Of a DNA stretch of 64,000 bases, positions 8,416 through 16,055 are shown piece after piece. Location: positions 310,001 through 374,000 of the forward strand of contig NZ_OZ242344.1 in the NCBI RefSeq assembly GCF_965208485.1, given 5' to 3'. The notes under the pieces are model-generated. The model had not been told where the DNA came from and made no database searches. It saw nothing but the letters and a program-made list of their open reading frames with translations. Made by a program: the position numbers and the translations under genes. Numbering within the stretch: position 1 is the first letter of the stretch; every line of letters begins with the position of its first letter. The DNA is from Poriferisodalis sp965208485. Its GTDB lineage: Bacteria; Actinomycetota; Acidimicrobiia; Acidimicrobiales; Poriferisodalaceae.

Positions 8416-9168
8416 ATGAAGATCTTCGGCGTGGTCAATGCATCTCCGGACTCGAAGGCTGATTTCTCTGTCGTCGAGAGCTACGCCGAGGCTGTCGCGC
8501 GAGGAACCGAACTGCTGGCGGAGGGTGCCGATCATTTCGACCTCGGCGGCGAAGGATCCACGCCGGGCAGCGACGAGGTGAGCGCAGACGACGAGTGGCA
8601 GCGTGTCGAAGGACCGCTGCGCGGACTCCTGTCGCTGGGCGCTGACGTAGCGATTGACACCCGCAAGCCCGACGTAGCCCACCGAGCCCTCGCCGCCGGT
8701 GCCACAATGCTCAATGCCGGGGATGCCCTCCAGTCGCCGGAAATGGTGGAGCTTGCGGCCCGCAGCGGTGTGCCGGTGGTGCTGCCGTTCATGCTGGGAC
8801 TGGATTTCCGCAGCGTCTGCGATGTGAGAGGCGATCCCGTCATGGTGATGATCGAGTGGTTCGCTTCGCGCATCGAGCGGCTGCGCCAAGCAGGTGTCAC
8901 CCAGCGACTGCTCCTCGACTGCGGCGTCGGCTTCAGCCCCCACGACATGGAGTGGCCGCAGCGGGCGGCCTACCAGCGGGCCATCTACAGCGGCCTCGGC
9001 GAGCTGCGCCGCTTCGACCTCCCGCTCTATGTGCCGGTGCCATGGCTGCAGACGCACGACCGCCTCGAGATGCTCGACTTGGCCCTCTCGCAGAAGCCCG
9101 ACTACGTCCGAGCCCACCGCCCCGCCCAAGTCCGCGACCACTACGCCGCCCTCACCGCAGCCTCCTAG
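8416..9168 (+). CDS. Dihydropteroate synthase-like TIM-barrel protein
   Basis: 250 residues with the pterin-binding fold. The N-terminus MKIFGVVNASPDSKADF matches the first DHPS loop, FDLGGEGSTPG the second (DxGGESTRPG-like), and VAIDTRKPDVAHRAL plus MLNAGDAL the third and fourth. The C-terminal Lys/Arg-rich substrate region of true FolP is not evident (VRAHRPAQVRDHY takes its place), so it may be a paralog acting on another pterin or C1 carrier rather than the sulfonamide target. It stands alone, with its own leaderless promoter. Its TAG stop is shared with the left CTAG of a palindromic element. Confidence 0.8.
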   Translation: MKIFGVVNASPDSKADFSVVESYAEAVARGTELLAEGADHFDLGGEGSTPGSDEVSADDEWQRVEGPLRGLLSLGADVAIDTRKPDVAHRALAAGATMLNAGDALQSPEMVELAARSGVPVVLPFMLGLDFRSVCDVRGDPVMVMIEWFASRIERLRQAGVTQRLLLDCGVGFSPHDMEWPQRAAYQRAIYSGLGELRRFDLPLYVPVPWLQTHDRLEMLDLALSQKPDYVRAHRPAQVRDHYAALTAAS

Positions 9169-9264
9169 CGGTTCGTCGCTGAAATGGCTGGGGCTGAAGC
9201 AAGCCCATTCTTGCAGGTCAGCGAGATGCATGATGCCCGGAAGACAACTGCGACACACCACTAG
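9165..9264. repeat. CTAG-ended palindromic element, degenerate copy 3 (reverse orientation)
   Basis: 100 bp bounded by CTAG on both sides. The arms (CTAGCGGTTCGTCGC and the complement of GCGACACACCACTAG) match at 12 of 15 positions. Read on the minus strand it keeps part of the core of the two better copies (CTGACCTGC). The left CTAG contains the stop codon of the DHPS-like gene. Confidence 0.5.
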
Positions 9265-9499
9265 GCCGCGTCTCGTCCCGGTGAATCCGGAACAGCACTT
9301 GGACTGAGCGGACTGAGCCAAGCCGGCGAGCGGCGCTGCTCGCAGCTTCAGCAGCGCCCCGTCTGGCAAGCCATCCGCAGCTGCGGTGCGCGAACGCGAT
9401 CCTCAAGAGGGCTTCGGCTTTCTTCGCGTAAAGGACTCGACCGCCCACAGCGGTGATGGTCGAGTCCGTCGGTCGCCGACCGTGACGAGTTGGTGTCGA

Positions 9500-9864
9500 G
9501 TCGATCTGAGTGGTTCTGCCGATCGTGTTGAGCGCGTACCGCGCCGCCCTCGGCATCGCTGTGCACCCGCGCGACCGTGGAATCGACGTCAATGGCGATC
9601 CGGTCCGCCACAGGCGCGGCGCCAGCATCCCACGCGCGGCCCAACGCCAGTTCCCCGACGCGGTCCAGCTGGCGCACATGGCCCCACGTGAAGGACCGCA
9701 AGAACGTCCCCAAAGTCGGCGGCGCCGCCGGCGCGAACCCAACCACCGCCCCCGCCCAGCCGGCCCGCCAGAGTGCCCGCCAACAGCAGACCCGTGTCGC
9801 CCACCACAGTGCCCTCGTCGAACACTGCCTCGATCCGGTCCAGACCCCTAACTACGCTGCTCAC
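9500..9864 (-). pseudogene. IS1380-family transposase remnant
   Basis: Two reading frames carry pieces of an IS1380-type transposase. The N-terminal piece (EAVFDEGTVVGDTGLLLAG) lies at about 9780-9864. After an internal deletion comes LGTFLRSFTWGHVRQLDRVG with IAIDVDSTVARVHSDAEGGA to about 9560, including the DxDST catalytic motif; after that the match is lost. No intact ends or target duplication were found. The stretch 9265-10049 otherwise holds no supportable gene. Confidence 0.65.
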
Positions 9865-10049
9865 ACAAAATGCCTCCCGTCATGGCATCACGCCCGATAA
9901 TCCTCAACGGCAAAACGCCAACTCAGGAAGCCTTTCCGGTGGACACGCCGCACCACCCACCCACATCACACCAGTGAATCCGGGCTGAGAGCGAAACTCA
10001 GCCGCAGCGCCCGGTGCGGGGTGCCCGATTGGGGGCTGCGGCTGCGAGA

Positions 10050-10385
10050 ATGGGCGCCGTGAGCGGGACCGCTGCCAGCACTGCTGCCGAGTTCGAGGAG
10101 GCGCCCGCTCGGACCTTTCGGTTTGCGATTCTGATCTCGGCGGTGCGCTGCACGCTGACCTATGTGATCCTGCCTTTCGTGGCACCTCTCGTCGGGTTGG
10201 CGGCGGGGGTCGGACCTGCGGTGGGCATCCCGATCGCCGTGGTTGCGCTGTGGGCCAACGTGGCCAGCATCAGGCGGCATTGGCACGCAGGTCACCGGTG
10301 GAGGTGGCCGATCAGCCTGCTGAACGCCGGGATCATCGTCCTGCTGGTCATACTCCTTGTTCTCGACGTGAACCAGCTGCTCTGA
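10050..10385 (+). CDS. Small membrane protein of unknown function
   Basis: 111 residues from ATG 10050 (a GTG at 10059 is an alternative). A short Ala/Glu-rich N-terminus is followed by three hydrophobic segments: LISAVRCTLTYVILPFVAPL, VGLAAGVGPAVGIPIAVVAL and a C-terminal LLNAGIIVLLVILLVLDV. The loop HWHAGHRWRW is rich in His/Arg/Trp. I do not recognise the family and assign no function. It lies 31 bp before the denD-like gene, so co-transcription is possible. Confidence 0.6.
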   Translation: MGAVSGTAASTAAEFEEAPARTFRFAILISAVRCTLTYVILPFVAPLVGLAAGVGPAVGIPIAVVALWANVASIRRHWHAGHRWRWPISLLNAGIIVLLVILLVLDVNQLL

Positions 10386-10416
10386 CCGGCCGCTGATCTG
10401 GGGCTCAGGGTCGTCG

Positions 10417-11376
10417 ATGCGCATCCTCATCACCGGGGCTGCGGGGATGCTCGGCAGGAAGCTGACGCAGCGCCTGGTCGGGTCGGGGTCTTTGCGAGCA
10501 CGCCCCATCGAGCGGATCGATCTGGTCGACATCGTCGAGGCGCCGACCGGCTCGGCCCTCTGCACCGCACGCATCGCGGACATCTGCCAGCCCGGCGTCG
10601 CCGCAGATCTGCTGCAGCCGATGCCAGAGGTGATCTTCCACCTGGCAGGCGTGGTGTCCGGCGAGGCAGAGACCGACTTCGACAAGGGAATGGCCGTCAA
10701 CGTCGACGGCACCCGGGCGCTCTTCGATGCAATTCGTTGCGTCGAGGGTGTTCCGCGTGTCGTCTTCACCTCGTCGATTGCGGTCTTCGGTGCCCCGTTC
10801 GGTGATCCGATTCCCGACGACTTCCACCTGACGCCCCTCACGTCCTACGGGACACAGAAGCTGGTCGCCGAAGCGCTGCTCGCCGACTACAGCCGCCGCG
10901 GATTCCTCGACGGCATCGGCATACGGCTTCCCACGATCAGCGTTCGGCCCGGTTCGCCGAATGCCGCTGCTTCAGGATTCTTCAGCGGCATCATCCGCGA
11001 ACCGCTGGCAGGGCTGCCCGCCGAGCTCCCCGTTTCGAGGGAGGTGCGCCACAGCCACGCCAGCCCGCGGACGGCAATCGAGTACATGATCCATGCGTCC
11101 GAGCTGGACAGTGCCGCTGTGGGACCTCGTCGGAACATCACCATGCCCGGGGCGTCGGTGACGGTCGGCGAGCAGATCGAGGCGCTCGTTCGTGTCGCCG
11201 GTCCCGCAACGGCTGCGTTGATCGTCGAGTCCCCGGATCCTGCGATCGCGCAGATCGTCGCGGGTTGGCCCGAGCGGTTCGACACCCAGCGGGCCCTGGA
11301 GTTGGGTTTCGTTCCTGACGAGAGCTACGACGACATCATCCGCGCCTACCTCGAAGACGACTTCGCCACCGGCTGA
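10417..11376 (+). CDS. denD: NAD-dependent epimerase/dehydratase-family dehydrogenase, D-erythronate dehydrogenase-like
   Basis: 319-residue extended short-chain dehydrogenase. The Rossmann motif is MRILITGAAGMLGRKLTQ; VIFHLAGVVSGEAETDFDKG matches the DenD subgroup; catalytic residues are S in FTSSIAVFG and YxxxK in SYGTQKLVAE. RLPTISVRPGSPNAAASGF and HSHASPRTAIEYM further resemble D-erythronate dehydrogenase, which oxidises D-erythronate to 2-keto-D-erythronate in tetronate catabolism. The kinase and isomerase partners (DenK/DtnK, OtnI) are not in the window, so the exact substrate is uncertain. Followed by a remnant of the 69 bp dispersed repeat. Confidence 0.75.
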   Translation: MRILITGAAGMLGRKLTQRLVGSGSLRARPIERIDLVDIVEAPTGSALCTARIADICQPGVAADLLQPMPEVIFHLAGVVSGEAETDFDKGMAVNVDGTRALFDAIRCVEGVPRVVFTSSIAVFGAPFGDPIPDDFHLTPLTSYGTQKLVAEALLADYSRRGFLDGIGIRLPTISVRPGSPNAAASGFFSGIIREPLAGLPAELPVSREVRHSHASPRTAIEYMIHASELDSAAVGPRRNITMPGASVTVGEQIEALVRVAGPATAALIVESPDPAIAQIVAGWPERFDTQRALELGFVPDESYDDIIRAYLEDDFATG

Positions 11377-11409
11377 ATCCCGGCGAACGAAGGCAGGAAC
11401 ACAGGCCCT

Positions 11410-11465
11410 GAGCGGTCCGTGAGCGGATCGCTTCAGAATCGGGAACAAGAGCGGGCAGAGCAGTG
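11410..11465 (+). repeat. 69 bp dispersed repeat, partial copy 1
   Basis: Intergenic remnant between the denD-like and serA-like genes. It begins GAGCGGTCCGTGAGC and ends GGGAACAAGAGCGGGC...AGCAGTG, aligning with the 3' two thirds of the copies at 28351, 39860 and 44127. Confidence 0.55.
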
Positions 11466-11560
11466 TCACCGCGCGGGGTCGCGTGTTTGGCACACTGGCT
11501 GGACATGCGGATACTTCATCCGGCCGCCCGCCCCGCAACAGTGCTGCGGCGGACCGGGTC

Positions 11561-12790
11561 ATGTCGCTGAACACGATGCGCATCCTCTTCGCCGACAAGA
11601 TCGATGCCGGCCGTCTGGGCTGGCTCGAGGCCGCAGGTCACGAGTGCATCGTCAAGCCCGAACTGCACGCTGACGATCTGGCTGATCACATCGCGGGCAT
11701 CGAGGTGCTGGTGGTGCGCAGCACCGAGGTGAAGCGCGGGGTCTTCAAGGCCGCCGACGAGCTCGCCATGGTGCTGCGCGCCGGGGCCGGCACCGACACG
11801 ATCGATTGCGACGGCGCCGCCAAGTTCGGCATCTACGTGTGCAACGTGCCGGGGCGCAATGCTGTGGCGGTGGCCGAACTGACGATGGGGCTGCTGCTGG
11901 CGATCGACCGCCAGATCGTGGATGCGTCCGCTGACCTTCGCTCGGGCCGGTGGGACAAGTCCCGCTACATGGGCGCCTCGGGCCTCAAGGGCTGCCGCAT
12001 GGCCATCGTGGGCATGGGCGCGATCGGCATCGAGGTGGCCGAACGAGCAGCGGCGTTCGGCATCGAGGTGGCGGCGCTGTACCGGGACGACCGATCAGCG
12101 GGCCTGCTGGCCGACATGAAGCGGCTCGACATCGAGATCGCGCCCGACTGGGACGCCCTGCTGGCCGACACCGACATCGTGTCGCTGCACCTGCCGGCCA
12201 CGCCCGAGACCTGCGGGTTCGTCGACGCCGAGTTCTTGGCGAAAATGCCCGACAGAGCGATCCTGCTCAACACCTCACGTGGCGAGATCGTGGACGAGGA
12301 AGCGCTGCTGCGGGCACTTGACGAGCGGGGCATGCGCGCCGGGCTGGACGTCTTCTGCCAGGAGCCGTCCGGCGCGGACGCAGACTGGAGCTCGCCGCTG
12401 GCTTCTCACCCCAGTGTGACCGGCACCCATCACATCGGCGCCTCCACGCTCCAGGCGTCTGAGGCCATCGCCGACGGGGTCACCGAAGTGCTCGAAGCGT
12501 TCGCCGCCGGCGAGGTGCTCAACTGCGTGAACAGGGCTGAGCGGCCGTTGGGACGCAGCACCATCGTCGTGCGGCATCGGGATCAGGTGGGCGTGCTGGC
12601 GGGCATCCTGATGGCGCTGCGGGCCAGCGGCATCAACGTGCTGCAGATGCGCAACGAGATCCTGGCCGGACCCAAGCACCACGCGGCAGTCGCCACCATC
12701 GGGGTGTCACGCCGACCGTCGCGCAAGGTGCTCGACGAGCTCAACAACATGGAAGCAGTTCACGGCCTCCGCCTGATCAACCCCTGCTGA
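11561..12790 (+). CDS. serA: D-3-phosphoglycerate dehydrogenase-like 2-hydroxyacid dehydrogenase
   Basis: 409 residues from ATG 11561 (ATG 11576 also possible). It has the D-isomer-specific dehydrogenase fold: substrate lobe with VVRSTEVKRGVFKAADELAM, LRAGAGTDTIDCDGAAKFGI, NAD-binding GMGAIGIEVAERAAAFGIEV, the Arg region LLNTSRGEIVDEEAL, and catalytic His in GTHHIGASTLQASEAIADGV. A C-terminal ACT domain follows (VVRHRDQVGVLAGILMALR). The size and ACT domain fit SerA, the first step from 3-phosphoglycerate to serine. Together with serB it would give serine synthesis without serC in the window. A related hydroxyacid dehydrogenase cannot be excluded. Confidence 0.85.
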   Translation: MSLNTMRILFADKIDAGRLGWLEAAGHECIVKPELHADDLADHIAGIEVLVVRSTEVKRGVFKAADELAMVLRAGAGTDTIDCDGAAKFGIYVCNVPGRNAVAVAELTMGLLLAIDRQIVDASADLRSGRWDKSRYMGASGLKGCRMAIVGMGAIGIEVAERAAAFGIEVAALYRDDRSAGLLADMKRLDIEIAPDWDALLADTDIVSLHLPATPETCGFVDAEFLAKMPDRAILLNTSRGEIVDEEALLRALDERGMRAGLDVFCQEPSGADADWSSPLASHPSVTGTHHIGASTLQASEAIADGVTEVLEAFAAGEVLNCVNRAERPLGRSTIVVRHRDQVGVLAGILMALRASGINVLQMRNEILAGPKHHAAVATIGVSRRPSRKVLDELNNMEAVHGLRLINPC

Positions 12791-12905
12791 GCGGCTCGAC
12801 GTCGACGACCATCGAGTCGCTCGCCTGCGAGCCCTCGCCGTCTACCGTCAACTCGATCGAGAATCCGGTATGGCCAGTCAGAAATGACTGGAGCAGGGAA
12901 CCCGG

Positions 12906-13187
12906 CGATTGCTGCTCACCTCGGGCATCGTGCTGGGCCAATTCGGGGTGCGAAATGCCGGGACGCTGTTCGGCTTCGTGTTCATGTCCCACCAAGTCGG
13001 GGCGTTCCTGGGCTCCTGGGGCGCTGGCGCGGTCCGGGAACTGACCGGCGCCTACGACCTCTGGTGGTGGCTGGCGGCCGCACTGGGCGTCATGGCGGCC
13101 GCGATTCACTTCAGCATCTCCGATAGGCCTGCGCCCGCCAGGCCGGCCTCGCCAACTGTCAGCGGTCAGGCGCCGAGGACGCCGTAA
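12906..13187 (+). pseudogene. C-terminal remnant of an MFS transporter
   Basis: About 92 codons reading LLLTSGIVLGQFGVRNAGTL, then the MFS-like FGFVFMSHQVGAFLG and a final hydrophobic segment (WWWLAAALGVMAAAIHF). These correspond to the last two or three membrane spans of a 12-span carrier. No upstream part exists in any frame between serA and this point, so the 5' three quarters have been deleted. Confidence 0.6.
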
Positions 13188-13218
13188 CTGCCGTCGACGG
13201 CCGAGCGGTGGAGGTGCG

Positions 13219-14166
13219 CTAGCGGCGTTTACCCAAGGCAGCGTCGCGCCAAGCGACCGTGTCGGCAATGGAGTTGAAGGTGAACACATGCAGACCGGCG
13301 ATGTCGAGCCGGTCGGCGTGCGGCGCCAGCCGGTCCACCAAAGTGCTCGGGTCGTACCCGCCGGGTCGAAGCATGCGAGCCACAGCTCCGGTGTTCTTGC
13401 GCAGGTACCGCAGCGAGGCGCCGATGCCCAAGCGGGTGCCGATGCGCAGCAGCCGTGCCGGATCGACCGCACCTGGAATGCCCAGGTGCACGGGCAAGGT
13501 GAACCCGCTGTCGCGCTCGGCCGAGAGCCACTCGGTGATCGAGCGGGGGTGGAAGCACATCTGCGTCGCAGCGTGACCTGCGATGCCGGCTTCGGCCAGA
13601 AGGGCCTGCTTGGCATGCAGCGCGTCGTGCAGGACGGCGTCGCTGATGAGCGCGTGGCCCTCGGGATAGGAGGTGACGCCGATGTGGGTGAGCGAGTGCT
13701 CGATGCCGGCCAGCGCCTCCAGCAACTGCACGGCGCTGTCAAAGGGACCCAAGGGACTGGTGACATCGCCGCCCACCAGGAAGATCTCATTGAGGTCGAG
13801 CGCGGCGATCCGGCCCAGCAGCTCGGAAAGGTGGTCGCGGCTGCGAACCATGCGTGCCGCGACATGGGGGACCGGCCGGTGCCCGAGCGCGCGCAGCTCG
13901 GCCGTCAGGTCCAGCGTGTCCTCCAGCGTCTTGGAGGCCGACGCCGTCACCGACACCGGTGAGTCGGGGGGCAGGCGCGGGAGCTGGTCGGCAAGATTGC
14001 GCAGCGGGATCAGCTCCCACTGGGCGTTGGTCAGCAGGCGGCGACGTGCGTCAGCGTCGCTCTGCGAGAGCGGTCGGGCACGCCGCGGCGACAGCCGGGG
14101 GCTGCACGCTCGCCATGTGCTCAAGAAGCTCGGCGAGCGATCTGAGGTGAAGAATGCGAACAACAA
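13219..14166 (-). CDS. metF: Methylenetetrahydrofolate reductase-family protein
   Basis: 315 residues. From about residue 50 (AQWELIPLRNLADQLPRLPP) it follows the actinobacterial MTHFR-like TIM barrel: SVTASASKTLEDTLDLTAEL, VPHVAARMVRSRDHL, FLVGGDVTSPLGPFDSAVQL, a TQMCFHPRSITEWL block and VHLGIPGAVD. In betaine demethylation it would oxidise methyl-THF to methylene-THF. The start is unusual: TTG 14166 (or 14163), 10 nt after the fhs stop and preceded by CGGAG. The first 50 residues are not conserved-looking, and an internal non-ATG start or a small frameshift is possible. Same operon as fhs. Confidence 0.82.
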   Translation of the reverse strand: MLFAFFTSDRSPSFLSTWRACSPRLSPRRARPLSQSDADARRRLLTNAQWELIPLRNLADQLPRLPPDSPVSVTASASKTLEDTLDLTAELRALGHRPVPHVAARMVRSRDHLSELLGRIAALDLNEIFLVGGDVTSPLGPFDSAVQLLEALAGIEHSLTHIGVTSYPEGHALISDAVLHDALHAKQALLAEAGIAGHAATQMCFHPRSITEWLSAERDSGFTLPVHLGIPGAVDPARLLRIGTRLGIGASLRYLRKNTGAVARMLRPGGYDPSTLVDRLAPHADRLDIAGLHVFTFNSIADTVAWRDAALGKRR

Positions 14167-14175
14167 CAGCTCCGT

Positions 14176-15885
14176 TCAGCTCAGGCCGACGATCTCGCCG
14201 TCGGCATCGAGGTCGATATGGCGCGCGGCAGGGTCGCGGCCCAGCCCCGGCATGGTTCGCATGTCGCCGCAGATCGGGTACACGAACCCGGCGCCCACCG
14301 ACGCGCGCACTTCACGCACTGGCAGCGTCCAGCCGGTCGGAGCACCCTTGAGCGACGCATCAGACGAGATGGACAAGTGCGTCTTGGCGATGCACACCGG
14401 CAGGTTGCCGAACCCGTTGCGCTCGTAGCCGTCGATCTCGCGGTTGGCACGGGCGGTGTAGCTCACGTCCTCCGCGCCGTACACCTTGGTGGCGACCGCA
14501 TGGATCTTGTCGCGCAGCGGGACGTCGTCGGGATACAGGACGGCGAAGTCGGTCGGCTCTTCGGCGGCTTCGGCCACCGCCTCGGCCAGTTCGGCCGCTC
14601 CGGCACCGCCGTCGGCGAAGTGCGTGCAGCGGGCCGACAGCGCGCCGTACTCCGACGCGATCTCGGCGATCGCCGCCAGGTCCTCCTCGTTGTCGCCCGG
14701 GAAGGTGTTGATGGCCACCACCGGCGACACACCGTGCATGCGGACGTTGGAGAGCTGCTTGCGCAGGTTGTCGCCGCCGGCATGCACCTCGTCGGGATTG
14801 GCCTCGAGCAGCGCCGGGGGCAGCGGCCGCCCGGCCACGATCCGGTGCTTGCCCGAATGCGCCTTCAGACCCCGCACCGTCGCCACGATCACCGCGGCAT
14901 CAGGTGACACCCCCGAATACCGGCACTTGATGTTGAAGAAGCGCTCAGCACCCATGTCGGCGCCGAACCCGGCTTCGGTCAGCAGGAAATCAGACGTCCC
15001 GATGCCGATGCGGTCCGCCACGATCGAGGAGTTCCCGGTGGCGATGTTGCCGAAAGGACCCGTGTGCACCAGCGCCGGCGAGCCTTCCAGCGTCTGCATC
15101 AGGTTGGGCTTGATGGCTTCGCGCAGCAGCACGGCCATCGAGCCGGCAGCGCCGATGTCCTCTGCGGTCACCGGGTCGCCCGAGCGCGTGTAGCCGAGCA
15201 CGATGCGCCCCAGCCGGGTCCGCAGATCCGACATCGAGGTGCACAGCGCCAGCGTCGCCATGACCTCCGACGCCGCAGTGATGTCGAAGCCGGACTCGCG
15301 GGGGATGCCGTCGAGGCGCCCGCCGAGGCCGATGGTGATGTTTCGCAGTGCCCGGTCATTGACGTCCAGCACTCGCCTCCAGGTGATGTTGTGGATGTCG
15401 AGGCCGGCCTCGTTGCCGTGGTACAGGTGCGCGTCCAGCATCGCGGCACACAGGTTGTGGGCGGCGGTCACCGCATGCATGTCGCCGGTGAGATGCAGGT
15501 TGAACAGATCCATCGGTACGACTTGGCTGTAGCCGCCGCCGGCGGCGCCGCCCTTGATGCCGAACGTGGGACCCATCGACGGCTGCCGGATGGCGATCGT
15601 GGCGGTGCGGCCGATGTGCGCAAATGCCTGGCCCAGCCCGACCGTCGTGGTGGTCTTTCCCTCGCCCAGCGGGGTCGGGGTGATGGCAGTCACCACGACA
15701 TAGCGCCCGCGCGGCCGGTCCGCCATGGCCTCGGCTGCCTCGAGCTGCACCTTCGCTACGCCGACGCCGTACATCTCCAGGTATTCCCGCGGGATGCCCG
15801 CTTCGTCTGCGATCTCGGTCAGCAGCCGGATCTGTGCGGCCGAAGCAATCTCCAGATCGCTCGGTATCGCTCCTGTCGTCGTCAT
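14176..15885 (-). CDS. fhs: Formate--tetrahydrofolate ligase
   Basis: 569 residues. Interconverts formate, ATP and THF with 10-formyl-THF; in the demethylation direction it releases formate and yields ATP. Signatures: ITPTPLGEGKTTTTVGLGQA (P-loop-like PTPxGEGKTTT), QPSMGPTFGIKGGAAGGGYS, NLHLTGDMHAVTAAHNLCAA, and the C-terminal GFGNLPVCIAKTHLS with ICGDMRTMPGLGRDP. Start at ATG 15885 is fixed by GGGAGGGTG 8 nt upstream; a longer frame from 15915 is open but has no such site. It heads the fhs-metF operon and shares a 170-bp divergent promoter region, containing operator A, with the flavoprotein gene. Confidence 0.95.
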   Translation of the reverse strand: MTTTGAIPSDLEIASAAQIRLLTEIADEAGIPREYLEMYGVGVAKVQLEAAEAMADRPRGRYVVVTAITPTPLGEGKTTTTVGLGQAFAHIGRTATIAIRQPSMGPTFGIKGGAAGGGYSQVVPMDLFNLHLTGDMHAVTAAHNLCAAMLDAHLYHGNEAGLDIHNITWRRVLDVNDRALRNITIGLGGRLDGIPRESGFDITAASEVMATLALCTSMSDLRTRLGRIVLGYTRSGDPVTAEDIGAAGSMAVLLREAIKPNLMQTLEGSPALVHTGPFGNIATGNSSIVADRIGIGTSDFLLTEAGFGADMGAERFFNIKCRYSGVSPDAAVIVATVRGLKAHSGKHRIVAGRPLPPALLEANPDEVHAGGDNLRKQLSNVRMHGVSPVVAINTFPGDNEEDLAAIAEIASEYGALSARCTHFADGGAGAAELAEAVAEAAEEPTDFAVLYPDDVPLRDKIHAVATKVYGAEDVSYTARANREIDGYERNGFGNLPVCIAKTHLSISSDASLKGAPTGWTLPVREVRASVGAGFVYPICGDMRTMPGLGRDPAARHIDLDADGEIVGLS

Positions 15886-15962
15886 GTCGTTCACCCTCCC
15901 CGGTGAGAGTCCCACATGTTGGTAGCCGATTGGCGGGCTGTTCGGCTACTGTTCCCCTAGAT

Positions 15963-16006
15963 GCTGTTCCACAGAGTGGAACTGTTCCATCATACAGAAC
16001 AGCAGC
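15963..16006. promoter_or_regulatory. IclR-type operator A (C1 regulon)
   Basis: 44 bp between the divergent fhs and flavoprotein genes. It contains GTTCC-N7-GGAAC and, overlapping it, GTTC-N9-GAAC, around the core GTGGAACTGT. It aligns without gaps to sites at 24372 and 43982, with 23 of 44 positions identical in all three. An extra GTTCC half site lies 13 bp to the left. Confidence 0.75.
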
Positions 16007-16055
16007 GAAGCAGTTCAGCACAGCTGCGAACCGGCAACAGCGGGGGATGAGAGGT

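Noticed and set aside
12777..13865. 362-codon minus-strand open frame overlapping metF
   Set aside because: Most of it is a shifted frame of metF and the rest is antisense to the MFS remnant.
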